A DNA stretch of 64,000 bases from an uncultured Lachnospiraceae bacterium (GCA_910586715.1 CAJUJG010000006.1:1-64000); one strand, 5' to 3'; shown: positions 17,298 to 24,770, numbered from the stretch's first letter. Made by a program: numbers and translations. The notes: generated from the letters alone by a model not told the origin.

Positions 17298-17867
17298 TTA
17301 CTCATTAGGACCCAACATTCCTAATTTATAATGTTTTCTGCAAAGCGCAACATAACTGTCATTCGCCCCCAAAAACACTTGTTCTCCATCGCGCACAATT
17401 CCTTCTTTATTAAAACGCGCATTCGCGGTTGCCTTTCTTCCGCACCAACATACGGTTTTAATCTCCTGTATCGTGTCTGCAATCGCAATCAGACGCTCAC
17501 TCCCCGGAAAAAGATTATTTTGGAAGTCCGTACGCAATCCGTAACACACCACCGGCACTTCCAAAAAATCGACAATATCAGAGAGCGCATCAATCTGATT
17601 TTTGGTTGCAAACTGCACCTCATCCACAATAATGCAATCGTACTCTTTTATCTTTTCCTCAGGCATATCCAACAGTTCCGACAAAAAAATGCATTCCATC
17701 TCTAATCCAATACGGGAGCGGATTACCCGCACGCCATCCCTCGTATCAGTATCAGTCTTGCAAAGCAGCGCCTTCTGCCCTACCTCTTCATAATTAAAAT
17801 GTGTCATAAGTGCATTTGCAGTTTTTGAACTGTTCATCGCACCGTAATAAAAATACAGCTTTGCCAT
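17298..17867 (-). CDS. tdk: Thymidine kinase
   Basis: This is a type II thymidine kinase of 189 aa. The P-loop GAMNSSKT is at residues 9-16 and the Walker B-like IIVDEVQF near residue 82. The structural zinc site is formed by CWCG (about 144-147) and the late Cys/His pair in LCRKHY. It phosphorylates thymidine in the salvage pathway. The upstream 74 bp border the integrated element, so its promoter lies just outside the att repeat. Confidence 0.95.
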   Translation of the reverse strand: MAKLYFYYGAMNSSKTANALMTHFNYEEVGQKALLCKTDTDTRDGVRVIRSRIGLEMECIFLSELLDMPEEKIKEYDCIIVDEVQFATKNQIDALSDIVDFLEVPVVCYGLRTDFQNNLFPGSERLIAIADTIQEIKTVCWCGRKATANARFNKEGIVRDGEQVFLGANDSYVALCRKHYKLGMLGPNE

Positions 17868-17941
17868 ATCAATCCTCTTTTCATAAAAACAGTATACACA
17901 GAAAAAGCTGAACCATCATAGTCCAGCTCATCTTTTGCAAC

Positions 17942-17990
17942 TGCGGATAACAGGACTTGAACCTGCACGGTCTCCCACCAGAACCTAAAT
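17942..17990. repeat. att repeat, left copy (distal to the tRNA gene)
   Basis: These 49 bp are identical to 24582-24630 and carry the T-arm, variable arm and part of the anticodon arm of tRNA-Leu. The sequences diverge right after ...CCTAAAT. Confidence 0.95.
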
Positions 17991-18074
17991 ATACAGATTG
18001 CTGTTTTTTCCATGTTTTCCGTTGTTTTTGAGTATTAAATACTCTACTGAACATTATTATTTTATATTAAATAA

Positions 18075-18126
18075 TGCTGTCTTATGCTAATAAATGCTGT
18101 CACTATTGCTGTCAAAATTGCTGTCA
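18075..18126. repeat. TGCTGTC direct repeats, left end (candidate integrase arm sites)
   Basis: TGCTGTC occurs at 18075, 18095, 18107 and 18119. The last two form TGCTGTCAAAATTGCTGTCA, which is found again at the right end (24506-24525). No gene is visible from 17991 to 18222. The stretch is AT-rich and holds these repeats and a hairpin. Confidence 0.65.
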
Positions 18127-18189
18127 TATTTCTAACCTTTTATTGCTTCAGTTATTATATCCTTTTATTGGAAAATAATCAATACTCAA

Positions 18190-18227
18190 AATAATCATAG
18201 TTATTCTATATAAATACTATGATTATT
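18190..18227 (-). terminator. Hairpin after the 23-codon ORF
   Basis: AATAATCATAGT and ACTATGATTATT form a perfect 12-bp stem around 14 nt. It overlaps the stop of the small ORF. The minus-strand tail TTGAG is not a strong U-run, so termination strength is uncertain. Confidence 0.5.
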
Positions 18228-18294
18228 TGTCGTTTGAAATACTTTCTTCTAATATAAAGATTAACACACGTAGTAGAAAAATGCCTATTTCCAT
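18223..18294 (-). CDS. 23-aa hydrophobic small protein candidate
   Basis: An AAAGGAGGG sequence 6-7 nt upstream of an ATG opens a 23-codon frame starting MEIGIFLLRVLIFILEE and ending in a polar tail. The first 15 residues could form one short membrane helix. It lies between a terminator-like hairpin (18319-18355) and the hairpin covering its stop, as a separate small unit at the element's left end. It could be a small membrane protein, a leader peptide or a type I toxin. I recognise no family, and the call rests on the ribosome binding site and the flanking hairpins. Confidence 0.4.
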   Translation of the reverse strand: MEIGIFLLRVLIFILEESISNDK

Positions 18295-18318
18295 TCTGTT
18301 CCCTCCTTTCAGATAAAT

Positions 18319-18355
18319 AAAAGAACACCTACCCAAAGCGGATACGTGTTCTTTT
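18319..18355 (-). terminator. Terminator of the small-gene operon in the element
   Basis: AAAAGAACAC pairs perfectly with GTGTTCTTTT around a 17-nt loop, about 45 nt after the stop of the 67-aa gene. The minus-strand tail is ATTTATC. Confidence 0.6.
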
Positions 18356-18400
18356 AATTTTAAGCTGTTTATTCAGTTTTCTTTTTAATGATATACTTAC

Positions 18401-18604
18401 TTATTTCCATTCACCGACTTTATCCAAAGTGCGTGCCCACCCTTTCCGAATGCCACTTTCAACCTGCCTGTCAGAAAGCGCGTCTACATCAAAAGCATGG
18501 ATAAATTCGTTTCGGTCTTCGTTGTTATACTTATAGTTTGACAATACAAGTTCAACTTCCATTATATCACCATCGGACATACGTACTTTTTTTATATTAC
18601 TCAT
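18401..18604 (-). CDS. Hypothetical 67-aa protein of the element
   Basis: This is a small acidic protein with the segments VRMSDGDIMEVELVL and GIRKGWARTLDKVGEWK. I see no membrane segment or known motif. It is 4 nt downstream of the 75-aa gene and is the last gene of a three-gene operon that starts with the Mor-like regulator. It has no recognisable function. Confidence 0.7.
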   Translation of the reverse strand: MSNIKKVRMSDGDIMEVELVLSNYKYNNEDRNEFIHAFDVDALSDRQVESGIRKGWARTLDKVGEWK

Positions 18605-18608
18605 AACA

Positions 18609-18836
18609 TTAATCCCTCCCTATCATTCCTCTTCTTCGCATTTCTTCACGGACAATCGGCGTAAATTGTGTATTAGGATATTCCCCATTTTCTATTTTAC
18701 GCGCAATTTCTCTTACCTCATCATCACTTTTGTATCTTATTTCTCTTTTGTAATTTCTTACCATTGTTTCTATTTCGCTACCCATAAATGAAACTGCGGT
18801 ATCTCCTATGAACTTAAATACCTCAAATAAGCCCAT
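18609..18836 (-). CDS. Hypothetical 75-aa protein of the element
   Basis: The N-terminal part (about residues 4-20) is mildly hydrophobic. The rest is charged and helical, ending REEMRRRGMIGRD. I do not recognise a family. It sits between the Mor-like regulator and the 67-aa gene with 4- and 12-nt gaps, so the three are surely co-transcribed. Confidence 0.7.
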   Translation of the reverse strand: MGLFEVFKFIGDTAVSFMGSEIETMVRNYKREIRYKSDDEVREIARKIENGEYPNTQFTPIVREEMRRRGMIGRD

Positions 18837-18848
18837 GTTTATATCCTC

Positions 18849-19100
18849 CTATCCTGTTTTCATTAGTTCTCTAATCCACCTCTCCGTATAGTTAAACTCA
18901 CGCGCCAATTCCTTTAGATTAGTGCCGTTGTACCTCCTCTTCACCTCCTTTATTACGTACTCTCGTTCATATAACCGCGACGGAAAAGTAATTTGCTGTC
19001 CTTTCAATGTTTCAAAGACATTAATCGTCAACTCAAGCCCTATGATATGCGCAAGCTCTTCATAAACTCCTTGCAGACCAAAGCTTTCGACTTTTTCCAC
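18849..19100 (-). CDS. Mor-like transcriptional regulator
   Basis: The C-terminal half has the Mor/phage-regulator pattern ITFPSRLYEREYVIKEVKRR followed by a helix-turn-helix NLKELAREFNYTERWIRELMK. The N-terminal half contains YEELAHIIGLELTINVFE, the usual Mor dimerisation segment. Mor proteins activate middle genes of Mu-like phages, and relatives are widespread in Clostridia elements. The best ribosome binding site (GGAGGG, 7 nt) points to a GTG start at 19100, which gives 83 aa. An ATG nine codons upstream lacks such a site. It is divergent from the 66-aa helix-turn-helix gene. Confidence 0.7.
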   Translation of the reverse strand: MEKVESFGLQGVYEELAHIIGLELTINVFETLKGQQITFPSRLYEREYVIKEVKRRYNGTNLKELAREFNYTERWIRELMKTG

Positions 19101-19146
19101 CTTAAAACCCTCCATTCCCTCAAGCATTTACAAATATACCATTTTC

Positions 19147-19184
19147 TCATTGAATAATCACTTTCCTTAATTCATTGAATTATT
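19147..19184. promoter_or_regulatory. Direct-repeat operator candidate between divergent regulators
   Basis: TCATTGAATAATC (19147-19159) and TCATTGAATTATT (19172-19184) are near-identical and 25 bp apart in the 148-bp gap between the Mor-like gene and the helix-turn-helix gene. Control by one of the two products is inferred. Confidence 0.45.
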
Positions 19185-19248
19185 CCTTGTAAAATTCCTC
19201 CACCTAAAACAACCTGTTAAAACAAAATTATACTTTGGAGGATTTATC

Positions 19249-19449
19249 ATGGAATTTGATGATTTTGGGGATATTCTTTCCTTTAATGATGTACTTTTTC
19301 TTTTAGGAATAAGTAAATCAACGCTCTTAAAGCTTCTGCATAATGGTGCAATCCCTGCTTTTCGAGTAGGCAGACAATGGCGTTTCAACAAATCCCGTCT
19401 TATTGCCTACACACAAAAGCAACAAAATAATGGACAGGCAAGCTTTTAA
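19249..19449 (+). CDS. Helix-turn-helix (excisionase/MerR-like) DNA-binding protein
   Basis: This 66-aa protein is the only plus-strand gene of the element. ILSFNDVLFLLGISKSTLLKLL followed by GAIPAFRVGRQWRFNKSRL is the HTH_17 (excisionase-type winged helix) pattern. TTGGAGG seven nt upstream supports the start. It faces the Mor-like gene across a shared control region, so a switch-like role is plausible. It could also be a second recombination directionality factor, besides the one next to the integrase. Confidence 0.8.
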   Translation: MEFDDFGDILSFNDVLFLLGISKSTLLKLLHNGAIPAFRVGRQWRFNKSRLIAYTQKQQNNGQASF

Positions 19450-19466
19450 CTCGTCTGTCCATTATT
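19426..19466. terminator. Bidirectional terminator hairpin between convergent genes
   Basis: AATAATGGACAG pairs perfectly with CTGTCCATTATT around a 17-nt loop. It lies exactly between the end of the plus-strand regulator and the end of the replication gene. Confidence 0.6.
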
Positions 19467-19467
19467 C

Positions 19468-20550
19468 TCATAGTACATCAAACTTTGGAATTTTGTTCAT
19501 AAGGTTATTCTTTGTAAGGAATTGATTGTCTTTTTCCACCTCATTTTCCGTTTTTATGCCTAAAATATACTTCATATCAGGCAATACTGAAATATGTTCT
19601 TTTGCACTGATTGCAATTAAATTTATCCGCTCTTTCTCAAACTGACCGATAATATCTTTCACTGTTTCGTGCGAATAGACGGCATTTGTCCCCCTGATAC
19701 AATCATATGCTGACCTGTGAATAGCAACGGTTTCTGACAGTTCTATCATTTTTTCAAGTTTATTTTTGCGCCGTTTCATCGTATTTTTGCTGCAATACTC
19801 TTTGTATAAAATCGTTTTGGTTTTCTCAAGCTTAATATAAAATCCCTCAGTAAAGACATACTTCAATATATTATCAGCATTTTCCCTCATTGCGATAATT
19901 TTATCAAATTCCAACGTTTCTGCTAAAAATAAGCCCTTCCTTTCGCCTGTGTCTGACATTCGTACCTCTGTTCTCATTATCCCATTCATAGCCATTCCCC
20001 GTTTGTTCCTCTGCTTGCTCTCCTGTTCCTTGTTGTACACTGCAATGGAATGAAACCCGTTTGTAATTTCGTAGCTGTCTTTGTATTTGGTATCTTTGTA
20101 TTTTTTATAGCCGTATCGATATGGTGCTCCTGCCTTATTTAATAATCGGATATAAATGTCTATAATTTCTGATTTCTCAAACCGAATGTCCTGCGTAAAG
20201 TCAATTCTGCTTATCCGAAATTCCGTCAATCTGATTTGGTTCTTTTTAAGCGCTTTCCCAACTGATTCTAGGCATTTCATAAACTTTTTTTCGTTTAACT
20301 CCAATAAACAGCTCTCCTGCTCCTCATTTAATACTTTTTGCGGTGTTATCTGCATTATTATAATATTTGACGCATATCTGCACCTAATCAAGAATACTAC
20401 TACCCCTTTCTCCAAATAATAAATATCCGTCTGCGACGTTTCCGTACGACGGTAACGGTGTCCAACATCTTTCAAATTATACCGTATCTGCGTAAATTCA
20501 TCATTCGTGCAAACTATTTTTCTTAATTCAAACGTATGTATTTTTAACAT
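19468..20550 (-). CDS. Replication initiator-like protein (Rep_trans/RstA-type)
   Basis: This 360-aa protein contains RISRIDFTQDIRF near residue 118, followed by GFHSIAVYNKEQESKQRNKRG and MRTEVRMSD. The R-x-x-RxDxxxD strand and the later Tyr/Lys-rich strand resemble the replication initiation factor family of rolling-circle plasmids, Tn916-type elements and filamentous phages. I chose the ATG with AAAGGA seven nt upstream. A TTG six codons earlier overlaps that site. The upstream gap holds an inverted repeat that may be its origin. Assignment is by motif resemblance, so moderate. Confidence 0.6.
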   Translation of the reverse strand: MLKIHTFELRKIVCTNDEFTQIRYNLKDVGHRYRRTETSQTDIYYLEKGVVVFLIRCRYASNIIIMQITPQKVLNEEQESCLLELNEKKFMKCLESVGKALKKNQIRLTEFRISRIDFTQDIRFEKSEIIDIYIRLLNKAGAPYRYGYKKYKDTKYKDSYEITNGFHSIAVYNKEQESKQRNKRGMAMNGIMRTEVRMSDTGERKGLFLAETLEFDKIIAMRENADNILKYVFTEGFYIKLEKTKTILYKEYCSKNTMKRRKNKLEKMIELSETVAIHRSAYDCIRGTNAVYSHETVKDIIGQFEKERINLIAISAKEHISVLPDMKYILGIKTENEVEKDNQFLTKNNLMNKIPKFDVL

Positions 20551-20624
20551 TTTATTATCCTTTCCCAAACATTATAGTAAATAGACTTTCGTAATCCTAA
20601 GTAGTCCACGGGAACCCTGGGTAT

Positions 20625-20726
20625 CGGAGACAGAGTAATCAATATACCCTAGATATACGGCTTATATCGAGTAGATAACCCCAAATGAGCGCGAACTTCT
20701 TCGTTATATTGAATTATCTGTCTCCG
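20625..20726. repeat. Imperfect inverted repeat between rep and int (possible origin)
   Basis: CGGAGACAGAgTAAT (20625-20639) pairs with ATTATCTGTCTCCG (20713-20726), a 14-bp stem with one bulge. The 73 bp between contain further short palindromic pieces such as GATATACGGCTTATATC. It sits directly upstream of the replication gene and overlaps the promoter region expected for it. A double-strand origin, a structured RNA or an int terminator are all possible. Confidence 0.45.
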
Positions 20727-20731
20727 TTTTC

Positions 20732-21919
20732 TTATTCGTTGTCAAGCTCCAGTTGATTATATAAGGTATCTATGCTTTTATTCATGGTTTCCCCCATTAC
20801 ATGCGCATAAATATCTAAGGTTGTGCTTATCGTTGAATGACCTAACAACTGTTGAATGACTTTCGGGTTTTCGTTTGCATTGATTAATAAGCTTGCTACA
20901 GTATGCCGTAAATCATGAAAGCGTTTTCGTTCCAAGCCTGCTTTTGCTAACAGCTTTTGATACTGCCTTAAAAATTCCCGCGGACTGATATAATCCCCGT
21001 TTGGTCTTGAAAATACCATTCCCAAATCCTTATAATCTCCTGCATAGAACGCCTTTTCCATATCCTGTTTTTCCTTATGCTTTAATAATTCCGCAATCAT
21101 GAATGAATTAACGGGAATACTCCGCTTTGATGTTTCCGTCTTTGGCGTGAGGAGTACCAATTTATGCTTTGTCGCTGCGTTTTCGTCTGTATTGTTAATC
21201 CTATACAGATTATGCACGACATGAATTTTACCTGTTTCAAAATCGACATTTTCCCATTTTAAGCCTAATATTTCTCCACGCCTTAACCCTGTCATCATTT
21301 CCAAAAGGTATAATGCATACAATCTATCCTCTTTTGCCACGTCCAAAAACCGAATTACCTCTTCCCTTGTAAGCGGAACGATTTCTACTTTATTCTTTTT
21401 GGGCAAAACCACCGCATTACAGACATTTTCATTAATCATTCGATTGTTGACAGCCTGCTTTAATGCGCTCTTAATGATAATATTGATGTAACGCACCGTT
21501 GTTGAAGACAGCTTTTGTTTCTGATTTTTGTATGTTCCATTGAGCTTTGCATTGTAAAACGTCTGTAAATCCGTTGTCTTTAATTTATTCAAGGGGATTT
21601 TTCCAAGCTCCGAGCCTTTGATATGCGTTACGATATAGCCCTCGTAGCTCTCTCTCGTCGTGATTTTCAGATTAGGCTTATAATTTGTTATCCATATATG
21701 TAACCATTCCTCTAAGGGCATATCAGACGTTTCTATCACCCTTCCTTGTCGGCACTCCATTCTTAACTGCTCTAGCTTTTCCTTTACTTCTTTTTGGGTT
21801 TTGCCGTACACTGTCTTACGCTTGTACTGTTCATTTCCCATATCAAGCGTGACTTGTCCTGTCCACCGTCCGTCACTGCGTTTAAAAATTGTACCTTCTC
21901 CGTTACTTCTTCTTTTCAT
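20732..21919 (-). CDS. int: Tyrosine recombinase (integrase)
   Basis: This 395-aa site-specific recombinase has the full catalytic set: Arg in MTGLRRGEILGLKW, the HDLRHTVASLL box, and LGHSTISTTLDIYAHV with the active-site Tyr. The N-terminal 60 residues (GEGTIFKRSDGRWTGQV) form the AP2-like arm-binding domain of the Tn916/phage type. The start with GGAGG eight nt upstream gives MKRRSNGEG. It should recombine the tRNA-Leu att site. Unusually it sits in the middle of the element, about 2.7 kb from either att repeat, rather than beside one. Confidence 0.95.
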   Translation of the reverse strand: MKRRSNGEGTIFKRSDGRWTGQVTLDMGNEQYKRKTVYGKTQKEVKEKLEQLRMECRQGRVIETSDMPLEEWLHIWITNYKPNLKITTRESYEGYIVTHIKGSELGKIPLNKLKTTDLQTFYNAKLNGTYKNQKQKLSSTTVRYINIIIKSALKQAVNNRMINENVCNAVVLPKKNKVEIVPLTREEVIRFLDVAKEDRLYALYLLEMMTGLRRGEILGLKWENVDFETGKIHVVHNLYRINNTDENAATKHKLVLLTPKTETSKRSIPVNSFMIAELLKHKEKQDMEKAFYAGDYKDLGMVFSRPNGDYISPREFLRQYQKLLAKAGLERKRFHDLRHTVASLLINANENPKVIQQLLGHSTISTTLDIYAHVMGETMNKSIDTLYNQLELDNE

Positions 21920-21941
21920 CTCGTTTTCCTCCATAAAAATA

Positions 21942-21963
21942 GAGCAACCGTTTTTGATTGCTC
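21942..21963 (-). terminator. Hairpin between xis-like gene and int
   Basis: GAGCAA pairs with TTGCTC around a short loop, and the minus strand continues TATTTTTATGG into the int ribosome binding site. It probably reduces int expression relative to the upstream gene. Confidence 0.5.
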
Positions 21964-21978
21964 CGTTTTTTCCTATCC

Positions 21979-22149
21979 TTATTTACTTAACATTTCATCA
22001 AGCTTTACTTTTGAAACCACTATTCGATTCGCAAATTTAAGGTGTGGTATCTTATTTTCCTTAATCATTCGGTAACATAAGCTCCTTCCTATGCCTAAAT
22101 ATTCTGCCGTTTCGTCTACATTAAAAGTTGCTTTTTCAATTTTTTTCAT
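21979..22149 (-). CDS. Excisionase-like small DNA-binding protein
   Basis: This 56-codon gene encodes a protein starting MKKIEKATFNVDETAEYLGI with GRSLCYRMIKENKIPHLKF next, an HTH_17 winged helix like Tn916 Xis. It lies 60 nt upstream of int in the same direction, the classical xis-int order. Such proteins bend att DNA and direct excision. The gene is shorter than most callers' cut-off but is well supported by domain and position. Confidence 0.8.
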   Translation of the reverse strand: MKKIEKATFNVDETAEYLGIGRSLCYRMIKENKIPHLKFANRIVVSKVKLDEMLSK

Positions 22150-22228
22150 GGTATATCGTCCTTTCTGTGATATACAATCATATGAATAATATATAATTGT
22201 ATTTTGTAATTTTCCGTTTGAATTGATG

Positions 22229-24367
22229 TTATTTGAGGTCTAAGAATTTATTTATTTTTTCTATTGCATAATTAATTTTTATTATCAGTCCGTTATCATC
22301 ATTATAATAAGATATTAGTTTTCGGACGCTCACCCACCTATATACGTCTTCCATTGGTTTGTCCTCTATTTGGTCAATTATGTTTTTTTCTCCTCTAACT
22401 GTATTTACTTTGAGCATTTTAATATCTTCTAAAAAATCTATTTCTACTGCTTCTATATTTTCTGCTTTATAATCCGTATTATCCTGTACCAAAGGATAAT
22501 TAAAAACTCTATCCGTACCATCACTTCTTATATGTACAAATATTCTATTGGAATCAGCTAACGCATCTGTTATTTTTTTATCAGTATAACAAGACTCGTA
22601 ATACCGCATATTCCATTCTTTAGCATTTTCTTTTATGTATCCTCTCATTCGGTTACATACTACATCTTGTCTTACTAAAAGAATATCCTCTCCCCTTAAA
22701 TTCAATAAAAGCCCTGCATAATCCTCTTCCAATTTTAATAGCCAAATTTTCTCTTTATTTCTTACATTCTTATCTATACTTATTCCCCGTATATCCTTAT
22801 CTGCCTTAACCCATAAAGGTTCGTATCCACTTGCCCTAGCACTTAAATACGCTTTGCCATACCTACAATCCTTTATTTTTAATTCTAAAATAATATCGTC
22901 AAATGCTCTTTCGTAAACTGGTCTATAATCCAAACTTTTATACCAAGTGTCACGTATAAGCTCGTTAATTATACGTTCACTTTTTTCGTTAAAATCAGAT
23001 ACATTTTTACTATCGCCACCTAACATTTCACTCAAATATGCCATCACAATGCAAGTGCTAACAAACATATTTTCATGTAATTCCTGCATTCTTGTTGACA
23101 ATTCGCCTTCCTTGTATTTCTCGTCTAGCATCTCCGAAACATTCTTAACTATCCTTTCCAAATTCAAGCTCTGCTCTTCTTCTTCCATTTTTTCAAAAAA
23201 CCATTGCACAAAGTACCTCATAAAACCCGCAAAATAAGCCTTATCATTCTGAATAGTTTTAAAACATGAACTATTTCCTCTCTCCTGTAAAAAATTTCCA
23301 ATATTCAGATATAAAATTCTTGATATTGTTGACATCTGCTCTTTGAAAAACTCCCCTGTAACAATTGCCGACGCATTTACCAAATCATTTTCCGACTGCT
23401 CACGCCCCAATCTCCCCATATAAATTGAACGCACAAGCAAATCCGTAACATTCTTTGCATTTTCCCTATTACGCACCGTTTCTTCTTTTTTAACATCATC
23501 AAGTATCAATACCGCATTCTGATAGTCCGTCAATTTTTTCTCAAGCTCTTTTATTTTTATCTTAGTAGAATACAAATTTTTCTTCATACTGATATTGTCA
23601 CCGCAACGGTTAAACATATCGCCAACCGTATACGCCAACTCTGTCTTTCCACTGGCAACAACACCGTCAATCCACAATACCGCGCCTGCTGCCATTCCAT
23701 ACGCCTTGAGAAAGTATTTCAATACCGCATTAATCTGCATATAATGCACGGGATAAAACACGCGCATATTCATCATATTATATTGAATGAATTTTTCCGC
23801 ATACATCTCTTCTTTAACAGTTTCGTCAAATTCTAGGTCAAATCCTTCTTTTAATGCTCTGATTTCCCGATTTATACCTTTAGACGTGATTGCGCAATTT
23901 GATGTTACATAGAAATACTGATTATCAATCTTATGTACTCCTATGCTCTCAAAGCACATCTTTTCTCCCTTTCGTGGTTGTATTTCTTTTAATAGCTTTT
24001 GATACTTACTCCTCGACACAACCAGTAATTCCTGCATCACTATATCCTTTAGCCATTTTTCATTATTGATTTCATCACGCGACAGTTGAATTTTATATAC
24101 GTCCCTGTCTATTAAAATATCCAGTTCATACAATATATCCGCAATGTGCTCATTTATCCCGTATAACGGATAACTTATCAAATCAAGAAAGACAAAATGA
24201 ATTTCATCATGCCCGACAACATAATGCCACCTGTCATTAATATAAATATCCCTCTTTTCTTTTTCTGCCTGTTCCTTACTTACAACCTCAAGCATACACG
24301 TTCTGTTCGCGTTGACTTGAATTTCTAAATTTTCTTTTTCATATTTATTAACAGATATAATTTTCAT
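22229..24367 (-). CDS. 712-aa P-loop NTPase of unknown family
   Basis: Walker A GVVASGKT is at residues 235-242, preceded by the strand AVLWID. A Walker B-like VLILDD is at 286-291, followed by a Lys/Glu-rich stretch and LLVRSIYMGRLGREQS. The N-terminal 220 residues and the C-terminal 350 residues show no motif I know. An AAA+ or SF3-like helicase or DNA-packaging-type ATPase acting with the replication initiator is plausible, but no assignment is safe. The start has AAAGGA about eight nt upstream. It occupies the tRNA-proximal third of the element. Confidence 0.75.
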   Translation of the reverse strand: MKIISVNKYEKENLEIQVNANRTCMLEVVSKEQAEKEKRDIYINDRWHYVVGHDEIHFVFLDLISYPLYGINEHIADILYELDILIDRDVYKIQLSRDEINNEKWLKDIVMQELLVVSRSKYQKLLKEIQPRKGEKMCFESIGVHKIDNQYFYVTSNCAITSKGINREIRALKEGFDLEFDETVKEEMYAEKFIQYNMMNMRVFYPVHYMQINAVLKYFLKAYGMAAGAVLWIDGVVASGKTELAYTVGDMFNRCGDNISMKKNLYSTKIKIKELEKKLTDYQNAVLILDDVKKEETVRNRENAKNVTDLLVRSIYMGRLGREQSENDLVNASAIVTGEFFKEQMSTISRILYLNIGNFLQERGNSSCFKTIQNDKAYFAGFMRYFVQWFFEKMEEEEQSLNLERIVKNVSEMLDEKYKEGELSTRMQELHENMFVSTCIVMAYLSEMLGGDSKNVSDFNEKSERIINELIRDTWYKSLDYRPVYERAFDDIILELKIKDCRYGKAYLSARASGYEPLWVKADKDIRGISIDKNVRNKEKIWLLKLEEDYAGLLLNLRGEDILLVRQDVVCNRMRGYIKENAKEWNMRYYESCYTDKKITDALADSNRIFVHIRSDGTDRVFNYPLVQDNTDYKAENIEAVEIDFLEDIKMLKVNTVRGEKNIIDQIEDKPMEDVYRWVSVRKLISYYNDDNGLIIKINYAIEKINKFLDLK

Positions 24368-24505
24368 TATTTAATTCCTTTCTTGTATCTCCGTTTTCTC
24401 GTTTATATAAAAACGAAAAAACGTAAAAAATAGTAATTTGTTATATTTTGTAATTTATTTAATAATAACACATATTTTTCCATTTTACCCGTTTTTTCCG
24501 CAAAC

Positions 24506-24525
24506 TGCTGTCAAAATTGCTGTCA
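24506..24525. repeat. TGCTGTC repeat pair, right end
   Basis: TGCTGTCAAAATTGCTGTCA is identical to 18107-18126 at the other end and in the same orientation. The two cores are 12 bp apart at both ends. It is about 60 bp from the tRNA-side att copy. Confidence 0.65.
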
Positions 24526-24530
24526 AACGC

Positions 24531-24580
24531 AAAAAAATAAGACTTCCAAGACATCTAAAATGTCTTAAAAGCCTTATTTC
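24531..24580 (-). terminator. Terminator of the tRNA-Leu transcript
   Basis: AAGACAT pairs with ATGTCTT, extended by AATAAG/CTTATT flanks, and the minus-strand side ends in TTATTTTTTTG. It lies immediately 3' of the tRNA, inside the element, so the element supplies the terminator now used by the tRNA. Confidence 0.75.
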
Positions 24581-24581
24581 A

Positions 24582-24630
24582 TGCGGATAACAGGACTTGA
24601 ACCTGCACGGTCTCCCACCAGAACCTAAAT
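24582..24630. repeat. att repeat, right copy (within the tRNA gene)
   Basis: These 49 bp are identical to 17942-17990. This copy reconstitutes the functional tRNA. Confidence 0.95.
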
Positions 24631-24661
24631 CTGGCGCGTCTGCCAATTCCGCCATATCCGC
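24582..24661 (-). tRNA. tRNA-Leu (anticodon UAG)
   Basis: The minus strand folds into a cloverleaf. The acceptor is GCGGATA/TATCCGC with discriminator A. The anticodon stem is CCAGA/TCTGG with loop TTTAGGT (anticodon TAG). An 11-nt variable arm and T-arm GCAGG-TTCAAGT-CCTGT follow. CCA is not encoded. The length is 80 nt. The 3' 49 bases are the att repeat, so integration regenerates an intact gene. Confidence 0.95.
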
Positions 24662-24708
24662 ATAAGCATATTTGTCTTTTGGCATCCACAAGTGAAACAT
24701 ACTTTTAC

Positions 24709-24737
24709 ATATTATCAAATAGCATTGGGAAAGTCAA
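24709..24737 (-). promoter_or_regulatory. Promoter of tRNA-Leu
   Basis: TTGACT and TAATAT are separated by exactly 17 bp on the minus strand, about 47 nt upstream of the tRNA 5' end. Confidence 0.8.
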
Positions 24738-24770
24738 CGCCTTAGCGCCAAAATTTACCGTATTATTTTT

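Larger units (their letters stand above)
17942..24630. mobile_element. 6.6-kb element integrated in a tRNA-Leu gene
   Basis: A 49-bp sequence at 17942-17990 is repeated exactly at 24582-24630, where it forms the 3' part of an intact tRNA-Leu(UAG) gene. Between the copies are a tyrosine recombinase, an excisionase-like gene, a replication initiator-like gene, a P-loop protein, small regulators and no housekeeping genes. Base composition is visibly more AT-rich than the flanks. There are no capsid, conjugation or mobilisation genes that I recognise. It could be an integrated plasmid-like element, a phage satellite or a minimal IME. Confidence 0.9.

Noticed and set aside
17942..24630. Filamentous phage (inovirus) genome
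   Set aside because: The Rep-like protein allowed it, but there is no coat cluster and no Zot-type morphogenesis gene. The ATPase lacks a membrane segment.
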